Shown: piece by piece, positions 63,448 to 64,000 of the stretch | Numbering within the stretch: position 1 is the stretch's first letter | How the letters are laid out: the number at the start of each line of letters is the position of its first letter | Assembly: GCF_032922745.1 (NCBI RefSeq) | Contig: NZ_CP136693.1 | Span: 3,472,001-3,536,000 of the forward strand | Length of the DNA: 64,000 nt | Source of the DNA: Marinobacter salarius | GTDB lineage: Bacteria; Pseudomonadota; Gammaproteobacteria; Pseudomonadales; Oleiphilaceae | Reading direction: 5' to 3' | The notes under the pieces: generated by a model | Told to the model about the DNA's origin: nothing | Seen by the model: the letters and a program-made list of their open reading frames with translations, nothing else | The model's database searches: none | Position numbers and translations under genes: made by a program

Positions 63448-63507
63448 CTAACGCTGAGCGCACCGGCGGCCTGACAAGGCCGTCCGAGTGACGCGGCTTG
63501 TTATCAC
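63448..63507 (-). other. attC site 22 (short type)
   Basis: CTAACGCTGAGCGC to GTTATCAC, 60 bases, with a GGCCTGACAAGGCC stem. Confidence 0.9.
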
Positions 63508-63511
63508 TGTC

Positions 63512-63910
63512 TCAGTCGTACTCCGCATTCTGAGGCAGATCATCCGTAATCTCGAACCAGGGCGCCTTGCTGCCCACGAACACGTGGCGCTCTGCTTTTA
63601 AGCCCGGATCGGTATCAAGTGTTCCGAGTGGGAAACCATAGATACCGGGGTGTGCATCGAATTTTGTGTAGAGGCTGGAACCGCAGTTTGAGCAAAAGCC
63701 CTTATGCTCGCCCGGAGAAGATTCGTAAAACTTCATCAACTCCTGACCCTTAATAGTATGCCAGTCAGAAGAGTTTACCTTCGCTCGGGTTCTGAACGCT
63801 GAAGCGTGTAGCTTCCGGCACATTGAGCAGTGACAGTTCAGGACGTCGGTCAGTGGACCGTTAATTTCGTATTGGATGCCTCCGCAGAGACAACTACCCG
63901 TTTGCTTCAT
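63512..63910 (-). CDS. GFA-family protein (glutathione-dependent formaldehyde-activating enzyme/CENP-V fold)
   Basis: A 132-residue zinc protein with the family's cysteine set: GSCLCGGIQYEI, NCHCSMCRKLHASAF and GFCSNCGSSLY. Two zinc sites are expected. Despite the family name, most bacterial members have unknown substrates. ATG at 63910; same minus orientation as the array. Confidence 0.92.
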   Translation of the reverse strand: MKQTGSCLCGGIQYEINGPLTDVLNCHCSMCRKLHASAFRTRAKVNSSDWHTIKGQELMKFYESSPGEHKGFCSNCGSSLYTKFDAHPGIYGFPLGTLDTDPGLKAERHVFVGSKAPWFEITDDLPQNAEYD

Positions 63911-63929
63911 TGATGCACTTCCTTGTGTG

Positions 63930-64000
63930 ATAACGCCTTGGGTAAGCCGCCGGGACGGAGCGCAGCGTAGTACCGGTCGGCTTCACCCACTGGTTAAGTT
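63930..64000 (-). other. attC site 23 (at the window edge)
   Basis: ATAACGCC to GTTAAGT, 71 bases, with ACCGG and GCCGxxGGGACGGAGCG stems. Its presence at the very edge shows the array continues to the right. Confidence 0.9.

Noticed and set aside
42386..64000. Repeated 50-100 base motifs that might be taken for a CRISPR array or REP elements
   Set aside because: The repeats vary in length and sequence, each ends in TAACGCY/GTTARRY, and they separate complete genes. They are attC sites.

Overview
The window looks like the chromosome of a marine gammaproteobacterium, most like Marinobacter. That is inferred from gene order and protein resemblance; no 16S gene is present. It has a conserved left part (about 1-42.0 kb) and an accessory right part (about 42.4-64.0 kb) that is the distal portion of a large chromosomal (sedentary) integron.

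Left part. At the left edge are a YheT-type hydrolase, a tRNA-Asn, aminopeptidase apeB, an outer-membrane barrel protein, rlmKL, ribosome modulation factor rmf, pyrD and a cation diffusion facilitator. They are followed by a divergent pair (RimK-like ATP-grasp ligase and GNAT-C39 peptidase), uvrB, an aspartate aminotransferase and a second identical tRNA-Asn. Next comes an unusual pair of inverted intergenic repeats. From 29.0 to 15.7 kb, on the minus strand, runs the gammaproteobacterial supercluster gyrA-serC-pheA-hisC-(tyrA-aroA fusion)-cmk-rpsA-ihfB-lapA-lapB-pyrF. It links shikimate, aromatic and serine synthesis, S1/IHF and LPS control. Then come purU, ggt, a YKOF-like protein, a membrane-fused sugar dehydrogenase, a YghU-like GST, an Aquifex-type aconitase, two small exported or anchored proteins, a pectinacetylesterase-family hydrolase and a MHYT-GGDEF-EAL cyclic-di-GMP protein.

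Right part. I count 23 attC sites (one interrupted, one at the window edge) bounding 22 complete cassettes. The conserved R' end (GGCGTTA) of every attC faces left and nearly all cassette genes are on the minus strand, so attI and intI should lie beyond position 64000 and the array ends near 42386. Cassettes encode five type II toxin-antitoxin modules (HigBA, ParE with an addiction-module antitoxin, BrnTA, ParE with a CopG-type antitoxin, YefM-YoeB). Others encode small enzymes (SagB-type nitroreductase, VOC protein, GFA protein, DJ-1/PfpI protein, DHCW cupin, racemase-fold protein), an Imm32-like protein, a TetR with a divergent hydrolase, and several small membrane proteins of unknown function.

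Mobile elements have invaded the array. An IS110-family element sits inside an attC site and has a roughly 200-base 5' noncoding region that could encode a bridge RNA; it carries a 10-base complement of the attC end. An IS66-family element splits the TetR-linked hydrolase (8-base target duplication). One membrane-protein cassette gene is split twice, by an IS256-family and a second IS66-family element; removing both restores one 170-residue frame. The BrnT toxin gene is killed by an amber codon while its antitoxin is intact. These are the observations I consider most worth following up.
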